A stretch of 64,000 bases of DNA, taken from assembly GCA_938008535.1 (NCBI GenBank), contig CALLKF010000155.1:29850-93849 (forward strand). Reading direction: 5' to 3'. Positions 1 to 8,787 of the stretch are shown one piece after another (positions within the stretch are counted from its first letter, which is position 1; each line of letters opens with the position of its first letter). The position numbers were made by a program, and so were the translations under genes. Below the pieces are notes generated by a model that was not told the origin of the DNA, searched no databases, and saw only the letters and a list, made by a program, of their open reading frames with translations. Origin of the DNA: an uncultured Saprospirales bacterium. GTDB taxonomy: Bacteria > Bacteroidota > Bacteroidia > Chitinophagales > JADIYW01.

Positions 1-671
1 CCAACAATAGTTCTATTGTTGGATTTTTGTTTTATTTCAATAGCTAGTGTTGGTTTTTGAATAGGTAATGATGTGTCAGTGATATCTGGTAAGGCAACTA
101 CTTTTTTATTAATTCTGTATTGCATTCCAGCGGCAATTCCTTCGTCAGCAACAGCAACGCCAGTGCAATTTTGGCTAGTGAATAAATAGTCGATGTCGGA
201 AATTTTTGTTTTTCTTTTCTCAATGTCTTTATACATACGCATATAGCGTGTGTGCACATAAAAACCAGACCATTTGTATTTAAAAAAGAAACGATGTATT
301 ATTGGATGAAAGAAACACGCCAAAAAAGTATCGATATTATTTAAAAAGAAAAAATCAATTTTGATGTTGTGTTCAGATTCAATTTTTCTTAATACTTTCT
401 TATATTCTAACCAACATTTAATCACATAGCAAACATCGTCGGAATAGCTAAAAAAACTCTTTTTGTAAACTATTTTTTTAGCATTAAATTCAACATAAAT
501 ATTATTATTTGCATCCAAATGTATATTTTCCATCCATGATTTAACAAGATGAACTTCTGGAATTATACAAACAACGTTATAACCTAATTCGGTAAACGAT
601 TTTACAAACTGCTGCATGTGATACAGTCGATGTCCTTTTGCTGAATTATCAATAATTGCAATAGTCTTCAT
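1..671 (-). CDS. Glycosyltransferase family 4-like protein, partial (3' end beyond window)
   Basis: The frame is open from an ATG at 671 to the window edge with no stop, so the C-terminal part lies outside. About 223 residues are visible. The N-terminus (MKTIAIIDNSAKGHRLYHM) is a beta strand followed by a loop, as in the acceptor-binding Rossmann domain of GT-B enzymes. A Lys/Phe-rich middle follows, then VVALPDITDTSLP near the inter-domain linker. The nucleotide-sugar-binding half is not visible. It starts 2 bp after the stop of the GT8 gene, so it is the last visible gene of a minus-strand polysaccharide operon. It probably adds one sugar to a lipid-linked glycan on the cytoplasmic side of the membrane. 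The donor and linkage cannot be deduced. The GT-B assignment is an inference from fold-like pattern and context. Confidence 0.7.
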   Translation of the reverse strand, partial: MKTIAIIDNSAKGHRLYHMQQFVKSFTELGYNVVCIIPEVHLVKSWMENIHLDANNNIYVEFNAKKIVYKKSFFSYSDDVCYVIKCWLEYKKVLRKIESEHNIKIDFFFLNNIDTFLACFFHPIIHRFFFKYKWSGFYVHTRYMRMYKDIEKRKTKISDIDYLFTSQNCTGVAVADEGIAAGMQYRINKKVVALPDITDTSLPIQKPTLAIEIKQKSNNRTIV

Positions 672-673
672 GC

Positions 674-1483
674 TTAGCGGTGCGATTTTGGCGCAAAAAA
701 CTTATTTAAAATCTGCAAAAAAGCATCATTTTTTAAATAATCAAAATAGAGTTGCTTGTATGGATGCTGACAATAATGAGGATGCCATGCTTTATGCATG
801 CCTGTATAATGTACAATGTTTGGTTGAGTTTCTTTTAAATTTAATGCAACACCTAAGGTAACATTCCATTTGTGGTCTAATGCCAATCGTTGTTTATATA
901 AAACAGCATTAAATGCATCTTGGTCCCAACTGAATAATTTTTCTTCGTTTGCTAAAATAAATTCTGATAGTTTTTCTATAAGATGTTCTTCTCTGAATTT
1001 CTGAAGATTCATCAACAACACACCTGAATTAAAATAATTATAACCAAATGGAATATTTAGTAAATGCACTGCGTTATCGTTTTCTTCATCTGCTGCTGCT
1101 AATGCATATCCAACAATATCTGTGTTGTACAATTCACTAATATTCGTGTTGATAATCATATCTACATCTAAATAAAGAATTTTATCTATCGATTCATCTA
1201 AAATTTCTGGAAGAAAAATTCGATAATAATTTACAAAATCGGCGTGTGCAGAAATGCAAAAGTTATTTATTTTTTGTTCTATTTCTTTTGATAAAACGTG
1301 AAATGTATAATTACATTGATAGCGTTTCAGCGTTCTTTTTAACAGTTGTAGTTTATACGATTTCGAATTCGTTAAAACGTGGACATGAATCTGATTTTTT
1401 TTATTGTTTTCTAATAAAGAAGTCAACATCACACATGCAGGTATGATAAAATCTTCATTTATAGTGATGGCAATATGAATCAT
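674..1483 (-). CDS. Glycosyltransferase family 8 protein
   Basis: This protein resembles LPS galactosyl/glucosyltransferases of family GT8 (RfaJ/GspA type), retaining GT-A enzymes using UDP-sugars. Visible hallmarks are the N-terminal strand IHIAITINEDFIIPACVML, the metal-binding DxD motif in ILYLDVDMIINTN, a conserved FNSGVLLMNL segment, the WDQDAFNAVL motif and the C-terminal HYTGMHKAWH region that closes the active site. I chose the ATG at 1483 because it follows the upstream stop (1486) directly. A longer reading to 1525 would overlap the methyltransferase gene. The length (269 aa) fits the family. It is part of the minus-strand glycan operon with the exporter genes wzt and wzm. The sugar specificity is unknown. 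Confidence 0.85.
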   Translation of the reverse strand: MIHIAITINEDFIIPACVMLTSLLENNKKNQIHVHVLTNSKSYKLQLLKRTLKRYQCNYTFHVLSKEIEQKINNFCISAHADFVNYYRIFLPEILDESIDKILYLDVDMIINTNISELYNTDIVGYALAAADEENDNAVHLLNIPFGYNYFNSGVLLMNLQKFREEHLIEKLSEFILANEEKLFSWDQDAFNAVLYKQRLALDHKWNVTLGVALNLKETQPNIVHYTGMHKAWHPHYCQHPYKQLYFDYLKNDAFLQILNKFFAPKSHR

Positions 1484-1485
1484 TT

Positions 1486-2325
1486 CTAATTTTTCGTGGT
1501 TGCCCAAATCCATTCCATAGTGCAAGGTCGCACTTCTGCAAACAATTCTTTTTTGGTAAAAATATCTTGTTGTGCTGCTTCTTTGTATTGATAATATTTT
1601 GCTTTCAAATTATCATCCAAACTAGCAATTGTTTGAATATGATGTGAGCCAGATAAAAGCGATGAAATAGTAGATGAGATGGTTAAGTCAACAAAATCAT
1701 GTGTTTCAATAAGTATATCAACATTTTTTAAATAAGGAACAGATTCTTTTATAAACAAGTTTTTTTCATATCCTTCGCAATCGCAGATGATAACAATTTT
1801 TTTCGTTGCATCTAATTTTTTAATGTCATCTATTGTGAATGTTTCTTTGATTTGTATTTTATCTTGAACACTATTTAATGTTGCCATTTCCAAGCATAAT
1901 TTTCTAGCATTTGCATCTGTATCATACGCCAAAACAGTAGCATTTGATTGTATTGCCAAGCCAACAGCATAATAACCTTCAGCACAGCCAACGTCAATAA
2001 TTACATCATAATTATTTTGGATAATGTGTTGAATAACATTGTTTAATTCTGCTTCGTAGCTTCCAATAATTTTTGGAAAAATCGTACTGCAAACCGAATC
2101 ATACGATGGATATTTCATTCCTTTGAACAAGCCATTTTTAACTACTGGGTCGCCAACAATTGATATTAATTTTGAATCGTTTTTATTTGATAAACCAATA
2201 GCAGTTTGTTCTTTTTTAATTGCTTGTACATGGTTGTTTAAATACACAATAGGCATGTATAATTTATACAGCCAATTCTGATTGGCAATTAATTTGGCTA
2301 AAAATCGCAGGGCACTTTTTATCAT
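1486..2325 (-). CDS. SAM-dependent methyltransferase (FkbM-like)
   Basis: This is a class I methyltransferase fold. Motif I is DVIIDVGCAEGYYAVGLA at about residues 110-127, and the acidic end of beta 2 is TVLAYDTDANAR. An IVIICDCEGYEKNLF segment matches the 'DvEGaE' signature of FkbM-type enzymes, and ILIETHDF follows. The N-terminal 80 residues are not recognisable. It sits between the GT8 gene and wzt with 1-2 bp spacings, so it is probably co-transcribed with them. The role is inferred to be O-methylation of a surface glycan, for example capping before export, since Wzt proteins with a C-terminal binding domain often recognise a modified chain end. The substrate is not shown by the sequence. 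Confidence 0.75.
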   Translation of the reverse strand: MIKSALRFLAKLIANQNWLYKLYMPIVYLNNHVQAIKKEQTAIGLSNKNDSKLISIVGDPVVKNGLFKGMKYPSYDSVCSTIFPKIIGSYEAELNNVIQHIIQNNYDVIIDVGCAEGYYAVGLAIQSNATVLAYDTDANARKLCLEMATLNSVQDKIQIKETFTIDDIKKLDATKKIVIICDCEGYEKNLFIKESVPYLKNVDILIETHDFVDLTISSTISSLLSGSHHIQTIASLDDNLKAKYYQYKEAAQQDIFTKKELFAEVRPCTMEWIWATTKN

Positions 2326-2326
2326 A

Positions 2327-3604
2327 TTAGTTATTTATCAGTTGCCATTTTGGATGCATGATTGTCATTCCAACAGATGGTTTATACAGCGCATTATTAT
2401 CTTCACTATCTTTTGATAATAACTCAATATTGGTTACACTTGGAACATATTCTAAAATGCCATAAAAACTAGCAGCACCCAAATTTATCTGGTACGAGCC
2501 CGATTTTATTGGCAATGGTAATTCGCAGCGAATTGTATATTGCTTATTAGGTAAAACTTCAATTTTTGGATAATTTTCAGTAGAACGACAATCAATTAAC
2601 GTATTTCCTAGCGAATCAGAAATAGAAAAGGCAATGACACAATCTTCTATTTGTCTTTTTGATTCAAAAGTAATAACGAATTCAATAGTGTCTTCTTCAA
2701 AATATTCTTCACTGTTATTTAGATTTTTAATTTGCAATTTCGTGATTTGAAAATAATCAGCGCGCGGACCAACTCTAGGAATTGCAGATACATTTACCAA
2801 ATTATTAGTGTTTCCAGAAAGTGTATATTTTGAAATTGCTGTGCTGATATCACCAGCAAAAGTTAGGTGACCATTTTCTAACAACATACCTTTTTTACAT
2901 AACCCTTGTACTTGTGACAAATTATGACTCACAAACAATACCGTTTTTCCTTGATTAGAAGCTGCGTCATTCATTTTTCCAAGGCATTTGCGTTGAAAAC
3001 TGGCGTCACCAACGGCTAATACTTCGTCTAAAATTAAAATATCGGTATCTAAATGCGCTGCAACCGCAAACGCCAAACGAACGTACATTCCAGAAGAATA
3101 GCGTTTCACTGGTGTGTCGATATATTTTTCGACGCCAGCAAAATCTATAATTTCATCAATTTTTGAGGAAATTTCTTTTTTCTTCATTCCTAAAATAGCG
3201 CCATTCAAATACACATTTTCTCTGCCAGTTAATTCGCCGTGAAAACCAGTACCAACTTCCAAAAGCGAAGCCATTTTTCCTTTGTACTTAATTTCACCAA
3301 TAGTTGGCGATGTTACTTTGGATAATAATTTTAACAATGTTGATTTTCCAGCACCATTTTTACCAATCACGCCCCAAACTTCGCCTCTATTAATCTCAAA
3401 ATTAATATCACGAAGTGCCCAAACATAATCGCTGCTGCCTTTTTGCGTTCGGTCGTTCGTTTCACCAATTTTAAGATATGGATCTTCTTTTCCACGCAAG
3501 CGCGACCACCAACGGTTTAAATCGTGGCTTAATGAGCCAGTTCCAATTTCGCCTAAACGATATTGTTTACTTACATTTTCTACTTTTATGATGGTATTTG
3601 ACAT
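2327..3604 (-). CDS. Polysaccharide ABC transporter ATP-binding protein (Wzt type)
   Basis: This is the ATPase of a Wzm/Wzt O-antigen or capsule exporter. Residues ~1-250 form the nucleotide-binding domain: Walker A GKNGAGKSTLLKLL, the ABC signature RYSSGMYVRLAFA, Walker B DILILDEVLAVGD and the switch His in VLFVSHNLSQ. The insertion around RLRGKEDPYLKIGE, ahead of Walker A, is typical of this subfamily. Residues ~270-425 form an extra beta-rich domain (ITKLQIKNLNN, ... TIRCELPLPIKSGSYQINL) like the Wzt C-terminal domain that recognises the chain terminus. It starts 3 bp after wzm. The presence of the C-terminal domain suggests that termination and export are coupled. Both the FkbM-like enzyme and the acetyltransferases nearby could supply the end group (inference). 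Confidence 0.93.
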   Translation of the reverse strand: MSNTIIKVENVSKQYRLGEIGTGSLSHDLNRWWSRLRGKEDPYLKIGETNDRTQKGSSDYVWALRDINFEINRGEVWGVIGKNGAGKSTLLKLLSKVTSPTIGEIKYKGKMASLLEVGTGFHGELTGRENVYLNGAILGMKKKEISSKIDEIIDFAGVEKYIDTPVKRYSSGMYVRLAFAVAAHLDTDILILDEVLAVGDASFQRKCLGKMNDAASNQGKTVLFVSHNLSQVQGLCKKGMLLENGHLTFAGDISTAISKYTLSGNTNNLVNVSAIPRVGPRADYFQITKLQIKNLNNSEEYFEEDTIEFVITFESKRQIEDCVIAFSISDSLGNTLIDCRSTENYPKIEVLPNKQYTIRCELPLPIKSGSYQINLGAASFYGILEYVPSVTNIELLSKDSEDNNALYKPSVGMTIMHPKWQLINN

Positions 3605-3607
3605 GTT

Positions 3608-4462
3608 TTAAACGGTATCTGTAAACGTTTTTTCTGTTTTATTAAAGATATAAAATCCAACCAATAATAATAGCAATGTAATGAGGATGCTATATAAAAT
3701 GTGCATCCAATTAAAAACACCTTTATCAATGCCTAAAAATGCTACACGAAAAGTTTCCATTACAGTAGTCATAGGGTTTGCTAGAATAAATGATTCTAGA
3801 CGGCTACCACTTACTTTGCTTAAAGGATAAATTACTGGTGTTGCATACATTAATAATTGTACTCCAAATTGAACCAAAAAAGTTAAATCTCTATATTTAG
3901 TGGTTAATGACGTAATAATCATGCCTAATCCAAGACCTAATCCAGCCATAATAAAAATTAAAACCGGTACTAATAAAATATAAATACTTGGTTGCAACGG
4001 TGCTTTTTCTATAAATACAAAATAAGCCAATGCAACAATAAATAAGCTAAACTGAATTGCAAATTTTAACAAGTTGGAAAAAACAATAGAAAGAGGCAAA
4101 ATCAATCTTGGAAAATATACTTTACCAAAAATGTAAGCATTGTCTTTAAAAGTAGAAGATGTTTTATTTAAACATTCTGAAAAATAATTCCAAGCAGCAA
4201 TACCTGATAAATAAAATAAAACAGGACTAACAGGTGTTTCGATATTAGCAACACGGTTAAAAATGACGACGTACATTAACATTGTTAAAATTGGCTGAAT
4301 AAAAAACCAAAGTGGTCCTAAAACGGTTTGTTTGTAATTGGTAACAATATCTCGTTTTACAAACATCCATAATAAATCACGATAATGCCAAACTTCTTTG
4401 ATAGAAGACAGCGAAAAAGTAGATTTGCTTTTAATGACGTTTGACCAGTTATCTTGTTGCAT
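3608..4462 (-). CDS. Polysaccharide ABC transporter permease (Wzm/ABC-2 type)
   Basis: This inner-membrane permease of the ABC-2 family forms the channel through which undecaprenyl-linked polysaccharide leaves the cytoplasm. The cytoplasmic N-terminus carries the usual amphipathic interface segment before the first TM (LLWMFVKRDIVTNYKQTVLG). About six hydrophobic helices follow, with the family motif GPLWFFIQPI, an LPLSIVFSNLLKFAIQF helix and the late FGVQLLMYATPVIYPLS segment. Length (284 aa) is normal. It heads the minus-strand operon wzm-wzt-methyltransferase-GT8-GT4. A perfect TATATTTG promoter element lies only 8 bp before its ATG, so the mRNA would be almost leaderless. A divergent methyltransferase gene begins at 4549. 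Confidence 0.92.
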   Translation of the reverse strand: MQQDNWSNVIKSKSTFSLSSIKEVWHYRDLLWMFVKRDIVTNYKQTVLGPLWFFIQPILTMLMYVVIFNRVANIETPVSPVLFYLSGIAAWNYFSECLNKTSSTFKDNAYIFGKVYFPRLILPLSIVFSNLLKFAIQFSLFIVALAYFVFIEKAPLQPSIYILLVPVLIFIMAGLGLGLGMIITSLTTKYRDLTFLVQFGVQLLMYATPVIYPLSKVSGSRLESFILANPMTTVMETFRVAFLGIDKGVFNWMHILYSILITLLLLLVGFYIFNKTEKTFTDTV

Positions 4463-4470
4463 AGAAAGTG

Positions 4471-4478
4471 CAAATATA
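4471..4478 (-). promoter_or_regulatory. Bacteroidota -7 element (TATATTTG) before wzm
   Basis: On the minus strand this reads TATATTTG, an exact match to the Bacteroidota -7 consensus TAnnTTTG. It is 8 nt upstream of the wzm start. No clear -33 TTTG is seen about 20 nt further upstream. Confidence 0.55.
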
Positions 4479-4548
4479 GCTATTGATTAATAAAGATGTA
4501 TTTTTCAGAATATTTCTCTACTTTTGAGCGTATTTTATCTCCAAATGT

Positions 4549-5220
4549 ATGTTTAAAGGTATAAAAAATCGAATTTTCAACTTTTTTTTAAATAAAGATG
4601 AAAAAAAATCGACAGATATTCAAGTTGGTGATGTTTTTAAGGACATCTATCAAAATAATACTTGGCAAGACGACGAAAGTGTGTCGGGAACAGGTAGTAA
4701 CTTAAAACAAACGCAAGAGATAATTAATCAATTGCCCAATATTTTCAAACAACATGGTGTTCATTCTATTTTAGATTTACCTTGTGGTGATTATAATTGG
4801 ATGAAACATGTTGATTTGAGTGATATAAATTATATAGGTGGCGATATTGTACCCGAAATTATTAATAAAAACAATCAACAATATGCAAGCTCTTCAGTTA
4901 GTTTTGTAGAATTGAATCTCATTACGGATAAGCTTCCTGATGTAGATCTTGTTTTTTGCCGTGATTGTCTGGTGCATCTTAGTATAGCTCAAATTATGGA
5001 TGCATTACAGAATATTAAAAAAAGCAATGCTAAATATTTACTTACAACTTCATTTACCAACACAAAATTAAACAGAGATATTGTTACTGGTGATTGGCGT
5101 CCCATAAATTTAGAAATAGTGCCTTTTAATTTAAAACCCATTTATACTTTGGTTGAAAAATGCACAGAGTTTGACGGCATGTATAAGGATAAGTCTTTAA
5201 TACTTTTAGAATTAAAATAA
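4549..5220 (+). CDS. Class I SAM-dependent methyltransferase
   Basis: A 223-residue protein with a clear Rossmann methyltransferase core: motif I SILDLPCGDYNWM (~residues 80-92), the second acidic strand INYIGGDIVPEII and motif IV/post DLVFCRDCLVHLS. The final strands (YLLTTSFTNT, SLILLELK) complete the sheet. The N-terminal ~60 residues (FKDIYQNNTWQDDES) resemble small stand-alone methyltransferases found in capsule loci. It is transcribed divergently from wzm and convergently with the acyltransferase at 5246. It is isolated from other plus-strand genes, so it is probably monocistronic. The methyl acceptor is unknown. Confidence 0.75.
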   Translation: MFKGIKNRIFNFFLNKDEKKSTDIQVGDVFKDIYQNNTWQDDESVSGTGSNLKQTQEIINQLPNIFKQHGVHSILDLPCGDYNWMKHVDLSDINYIGGDIVPEIINKNNQQYASSSVSFVELNLITDKLPDVDLVFCRDCLVHLSIAQIMDALQNIKKSNAKYLLTTSFTNTKLNRDIVTGDWRPINLEIVPFNLKPIYTLVEKCTEFDGMYKDKSLILLELK

Positions 5221-5230
5221 CTACCACATT

Positions 5231-5278
5231 AAAATTCTTTATTTATTAATTAAAATATTTTTTATAATAAAGAATTTT
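5231..5278. terminator. Possible bidirectional AT-rich terminator between convergent genes
   Basis: AAAATTCTTTAT (5231-5242) is repeated as its exact reverse complement ATAAAGAATTTT (5267-5278) across a 24-nt AT-rich spacer, with T runs on both sides. It lies between convergent stops and covers the last codons of the acyltransferase gene. The stem is weak and the loop long, so this is tentative. Confidence 0.35.
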
Positions 5279-6262
5279 CTTTTCAAAAAAAGTGTAACTA
5301 ATTATAGAAACTATGTAATATATGGTAAACATAGAACTAGAATAAAGGAAAGAAACTAATGTGCTATATCCTAAGGTAGAAGTAAAAAAATTTAATAATA
5401 CAGGACCAAATAGGATTCCAATTGGCCAACTGTATAAATACAATCCGTATGAGATTTTACCAGTAAATAATAAAAACCTATTAGATAGTATTTTAACTAT
5501 TAGATTGCCAATCCTAATATTTGTAAAACTTACAAAAAGTATTGCGCCAAAATATAAATCATATAAAGTATAACCAATTCTAACATTAAAATCAGAATTT
5601 GCAGGAATCATATCTGGATATAATAAAATACAAGCAGTAAAACAGACTATATATAATAGCAATAAATTTTTCACGTATTTAATAAACTTGTTGTTTTGAA
5701 TTAAATTTGAGCGGAACAATATCGCAATTATTGATCCAATTGCAAGTCCATCAATTCTTGTGAAGGTATTATAAAATGCAAATTGCGACAAAGGGTATAA
5801 GTTTTTTAATGTTATTGCAAATAGAATAATTAATAAACAGAAAAAGAATAACTTCTTTCTATTTATTGTAAAAATTACTAATGGCCAAAAAATATAGAAT
5901 TGTTCTTCAACACATAGAGACCAAAGATGAAGGATAGATACATCTTTAGGAAAATACCATAAAGAATATATCCAATTTTCAGTGTATGATAAAAGGTACC
6001 ATTTTAAATTGGCAATACTATTGTAATCGTGTAGAAATTTAAATTTGCATATTGGATATATGACTAATAAAAACAACAAAAACAAATAATATAATGGAAA
6101 AATTCTTAGTATTCTTTTTATATAAAAATTCTTAAAATAGTTTTGTTTGTTTTTAGAATCCAATAATATTCCTGTTATTAAAAACCCAGATAATACTAAA
6201 AATAAATCAACTCCAACCCATCCTATATGTGCAAAATAAAACCCATCTAAGTTATGTCCCAT
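5246..6262 (-). CDS. Membrane acyltransferase 3 family protein, start codon apparently missing
   Basis: This is a polytopic inner-membrane acyltransferase (Acyl_transf_3, OafA/NodX-like) that typically O-acetylates surface sugars. About ten hydrophobic helices are visible. Family motifs are GWVGVDLFLVLSGFLITGIL, the KRILRIFPLYYL loop and the internal SLCVEEQFYIFWP signature. The first ATG (6262) gives MGHNLDGF..., which lacks the conserved N-terminal LDGLRGLA segment. That segment is present in frame just upstream (6281-6301, reading LDGLRGL) and is continuous with this frame. The frame stays open upstream only to a TAA at 6347-6349 and contains no ATG, GTG or TTG there. Either translation begins at a rare ATT/ATC/ATA codon (for example 6337 or 6322), or the start codon has been lost by mutation. 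Confidence 0.85.
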   Translation of the reverse strand: MGHNLDGFYFAHIGWVGVDLFLVLSGFLITGILLDSKNKQNYFKNFYIKRILRIFPLYYLFLLFLLVIYPICKFKFLHDYNSIANLKWYLLSYTENWIYSLWYFPKDVSILHLWSLCVEEQFYIFWPLVIFTINRKKLFFFCLLIILFAITLKNLYPLSQFAFYNTFTRIDGLAIGSIIAILFRSNLIQNNKFIKYVKNLLLLYIVCFTACILLYPDMIPANSDFNVRIGYTLYDLYFGAILFVSFTNIRIGNLIVKILSNRFLLFTGKISYGLYLYSWPIGILFGPVLLNFFTSTLGYSTLVSFLYSSSMFTIYYIVSIISYTFFEKKILYYKKYFN

Positions 6263-6387
6263 TAAAATAAATAATATTGCTAATCCTCTGAGACCGTCAA
6301 GATGAGGAATATGTTTTTGAATTTGATAGTTGATAATTGTTGCTATTTAAATGTTAAAATCTTATTGAATCAAATAGCTTTATCAAA

Positions 6388-7590
6388 TTACTTACTTAAT
6401 AAATCATGATACAAATTATTATAATTCTGAACCATGTTCGTTAAAGTAAATTTATTTTTTACAGTCTTTGCTGCAAAACTACCAATTGAATGAATAAAAT
6501 TAATATTATGCAAGGTAGTATTTAATTGTTTAATTAATGTTTCTTTAGAGTTAAATAAAAAACCTGTTTCTTCTTGTGTAATTATTTCTGGAATGCCACC
6601 CACAGAAGATGCAAATACACATGCACCACAAGCCATTGCTTCTAACGGAACCAAACCAAACGATTCGGCATTAGATGGAAAAATTAATACATCAACAGAT
6701 CTAAACAAATCAGCCAATTTCTTTCGGTCGCTGATATAAGGCAATGTGGTTGTTTTGACGCCATCAATAAAAATATTTTTTCCAACAACAATTAATTCAA
6801 ATGGTATGGTTATTTTCGAAAGCACTTCTTCGAAAATTGATTCGCCTTTAAAAGGATTTTGTGACGAAAAAATTAATATTTTAACTAGTTCATTTTTATT
6901 GCGTTCAATAGTATAAAAAACGGAATCATCGTATCCGTTATAAATCATTTTTTCTTTTATTTTATTGTCATACACATAAGAAGATAACAAACAGTTTTCG
7001 AGCCAATTGCTTACTGGAACAAAACATAAATTTTTATGAATAGAGTAATAGATTTTTTTCTTTAATTCTAAGAAATGTTGTCTTCGGTCTATGAGTGGAC
7101 TTGAAATTGGTGGAATATGTTTATAAGGTGTTGCTCCAATACCTTTTTTATAATTTTCATTTTCAAAAACATGTGCTTCGCCACCAGTAATTGGCCACAT
7201 ATCATGCAGTGTCCAAACTATTTTTTTCTCTTTGGCTATTTGTATGAGTGCATTTAAATCGAAATAACCACCATGAATATTGTGTAAATGAATGATATCT
7301 GCTTGTTGATATGCAGTAGTTTTTTTTAATTTTTGATATGTGCAATTAAATTCTTCTTCTATAAAAAAAGCTTTTTTAAACACTTTTTTTATACCTAATT
7401 TCCAAATAATTTTATTAAGAAATAAAAAAAAAGAATCAATTAAATTCTTTGATAATGTTTGTATTTGCACATCACTCTGGAAAGATTCTTTCACAAGCAT
7501 ACGATTTTCGCCATTACTTTTTAATAGACTATATGCAATGGTTTCAGCACCACCAGTCTGGTTAAATGTATTGATGTGCAAGATTTTCAT
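6388..7590 (-). CDS. Glycosyltransferase family 4 protein
   Basis: This is a 400-aa GT-B enzyme. The N-terminal acceptor domain begins MKILHINTFNQTGGAETIAY, with the GGAE motif near the donor phosphate, and continues with a typical IVWTLHDMWPITGGEAHVF segment ('HD.w..tgg.h') seen in many Bacteroidota GT4 proteins. The C-terminal domain has the family's E-x7-E signature in FPSNAESFGLVPLEAMACGACVFAS and then GGIPEIITQEETGFLF. It overlaps the upstream gene (starting at 7590) by one base, so the two are translationally linked. The product is probably a cytoplasmic, membrane-associated sugar transferase in the O-antigen or capsule operon. The donor sugar is unknown. Confidence 0.92.
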   Translation of the reverse strand: MKILHINTFNQTGGAETIAYSLLKSNGENRMLVKESFQSDVQIQTLSKNLIDSFFLFLNKIIWKLGIKKVFKKAFFIEEEFNCTYQKLKKTTAYQQADIIHLHNIHGGYFDLNALIQIAKEKKIVWTLHDMWPITGGEAHVFENENYKKGIGATPYKHIPPISSPLIDRRQHFLELKKKIYYSIHKNLCFVPVSNWLENCLLSSYVYDNKIKEKMIYNGYDDSVFYTIERNKNELVKILIFSSQNPFKGESIFEEVLSKITIPFELIVVGKNIFIDGVKTTTLPYISDRKKLADLFRSVDVLIFPSNAESFGLVPLEAMACGACVFASSVGGIPEIITQEETGFLFNSKETLIKQLNTTLHNINFIHSIGSFAAKTVKNKFTLTNMVQNYNNLYHDLLSK

Positions 7591-8786
7591 TATAAACCAA
7601 TTTTCTTTAAGTTTAATACTAAATCGGTTCTAAAATTATCGACAGAGTGATGAGAATTTATATATTGATATGCCCTTTTGCTTTTTGTAATGACCTCTTC
7701 TTCTGAGAATGAAAGTGCTTTTTTTACTGCTTTATCAATTCCTTCCAAATTAATTTCTTCGATAATAATTCCGAAATCTTGCACATCTAAGCTGCATTGT
7801 TTTGTTAAAATAGGAACTAGTCCACCATTACCAATAACAGTTAAAGCAGAAGCAGAGGTGCCTTCACTTGCAGATGGATAAATATAAAAATTGGTTTGTT
7901 CTAAAATGTTCTGAAAGATTGGTGTGGTAATATCTACAAAACCATGTACAATAATGTTTTTAGACGCATCTAATTTTGGTTTGTAGGTTTCGTAAAATGC
8001 ATTTTCCTGAAAGATTGAACCACAAACATGAAGCGTTAGATCCAGATGTTGTGAAAAATAATCAATTAATAAATCTAGTCCGCGGTGAATTAAGCCAGAG
8101 CTTCCAAAAAATAAAAAGCTAGTACTACTTTTTTTGAAATCTTTTTTTTCTAAATCAATGTTAATTGTTTTATGAAAAAATGCCGAAATACAAATTATAT
8201 TTTCAGGATTATGAATATAATATGGAACATACGTGCTTTTAGTGAATTCATTTCCCCAAACAAACATATAATCAGAGATGCTGATTTGAAGTGGAAATAA
8301 ATACCGGTTAAAAATCATGGAATCTACCAAATATTTATGCGTTGATTGATAGTTTTGTTTGAGCCGCACAAAAGCATTGGTATTTAAATAAAACGTATGG
8401 CAACCAGTGGCATAAATAATTGTTTTAATTTGATTTATTTTTGGGTGTGAAAATATTTTATCCATAGCATAACCTTGTCCAAAAACTGCAAAATATTTCT
8501 CTACATCAATTTCTTCTAAAGTTATTTCATCATCATTGTAATTTATTACATCTACATTATAACATAAAGATTTAAAAGCCGAAGCGATTTCAACACTTTC
8601 AGCAAAAGCCGTATGTTTATAACTCATGCCTGATATAAATGGTTCTGTAAGATGTATGAGGAGAATATTTCTTTCAAAAGATGTATTAAAGATATTATGC
8701 AGAATATACTTTTTATAGGTTGGTTTACCTATTCGGATCCCTTTTTTAAATAAAAAATTTTTGATATGTTTTTTTAGTGAAGTCAA
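7590..8786 (-). CDS. Glycosyltransferase, GT4-like
   Basis: A 398-residue protein whose C-terminal half is recognisably GT-B: SFLFFGSSGLIHRGLDLLI as the hinge strand and glycine loop, NIIVHGFVD, and FYIYPSASEGTSASALTVIGNGG in place of the usual E-x7-E motif (E of ASEGTS retained). GLVPILTKQC follows. The N-terminal half is more divergent (YKHTAFAESVEIASAFKSL suggests a search-and-bind helix). It is flanked at 1-bp distances by two other glycosyltransferase genes in the same orientation. The second glutamate of the GT4 motif is not obvious, so its activity is inferred from fold and context. Confidence 0.75.
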   Translation of the reverse strand: MTSLKKHIKNFLFKKGIRIGKPTYKKYILHNIFNTSFERNILLIHLTEPFISGMSYKHTAFAESVEIASAFKSLCYNVDVINYNDDEITLEEIDVEKYFAVFGQGYAMDKIFSHPKINQIKTIIYATGCHTFYLNTNAFVRLKQNYQSTHKYLVDSMIFNRYLFPLQISISDYMFVWGNEFTKSTYVPYYIHNPENIICISAFFHKTINIDLEKKDFKKSSTSFLFFGSSGLIHRGLDLLIDYFSQHLDLTLHVCGSIFQENAFYETYKPKLDASKNIIVHGFVDITTPIFQNILEQTNFYIYPSASEGTSASALTVIGNGGLVPILTKQCSLDVQDFGIIIEEINLEGIDKAVKKALSFSEEEVITKSKRAYQYINSHHSVDNFRTDLVLNLKKIGL

Positions 8787-8787
8787 T

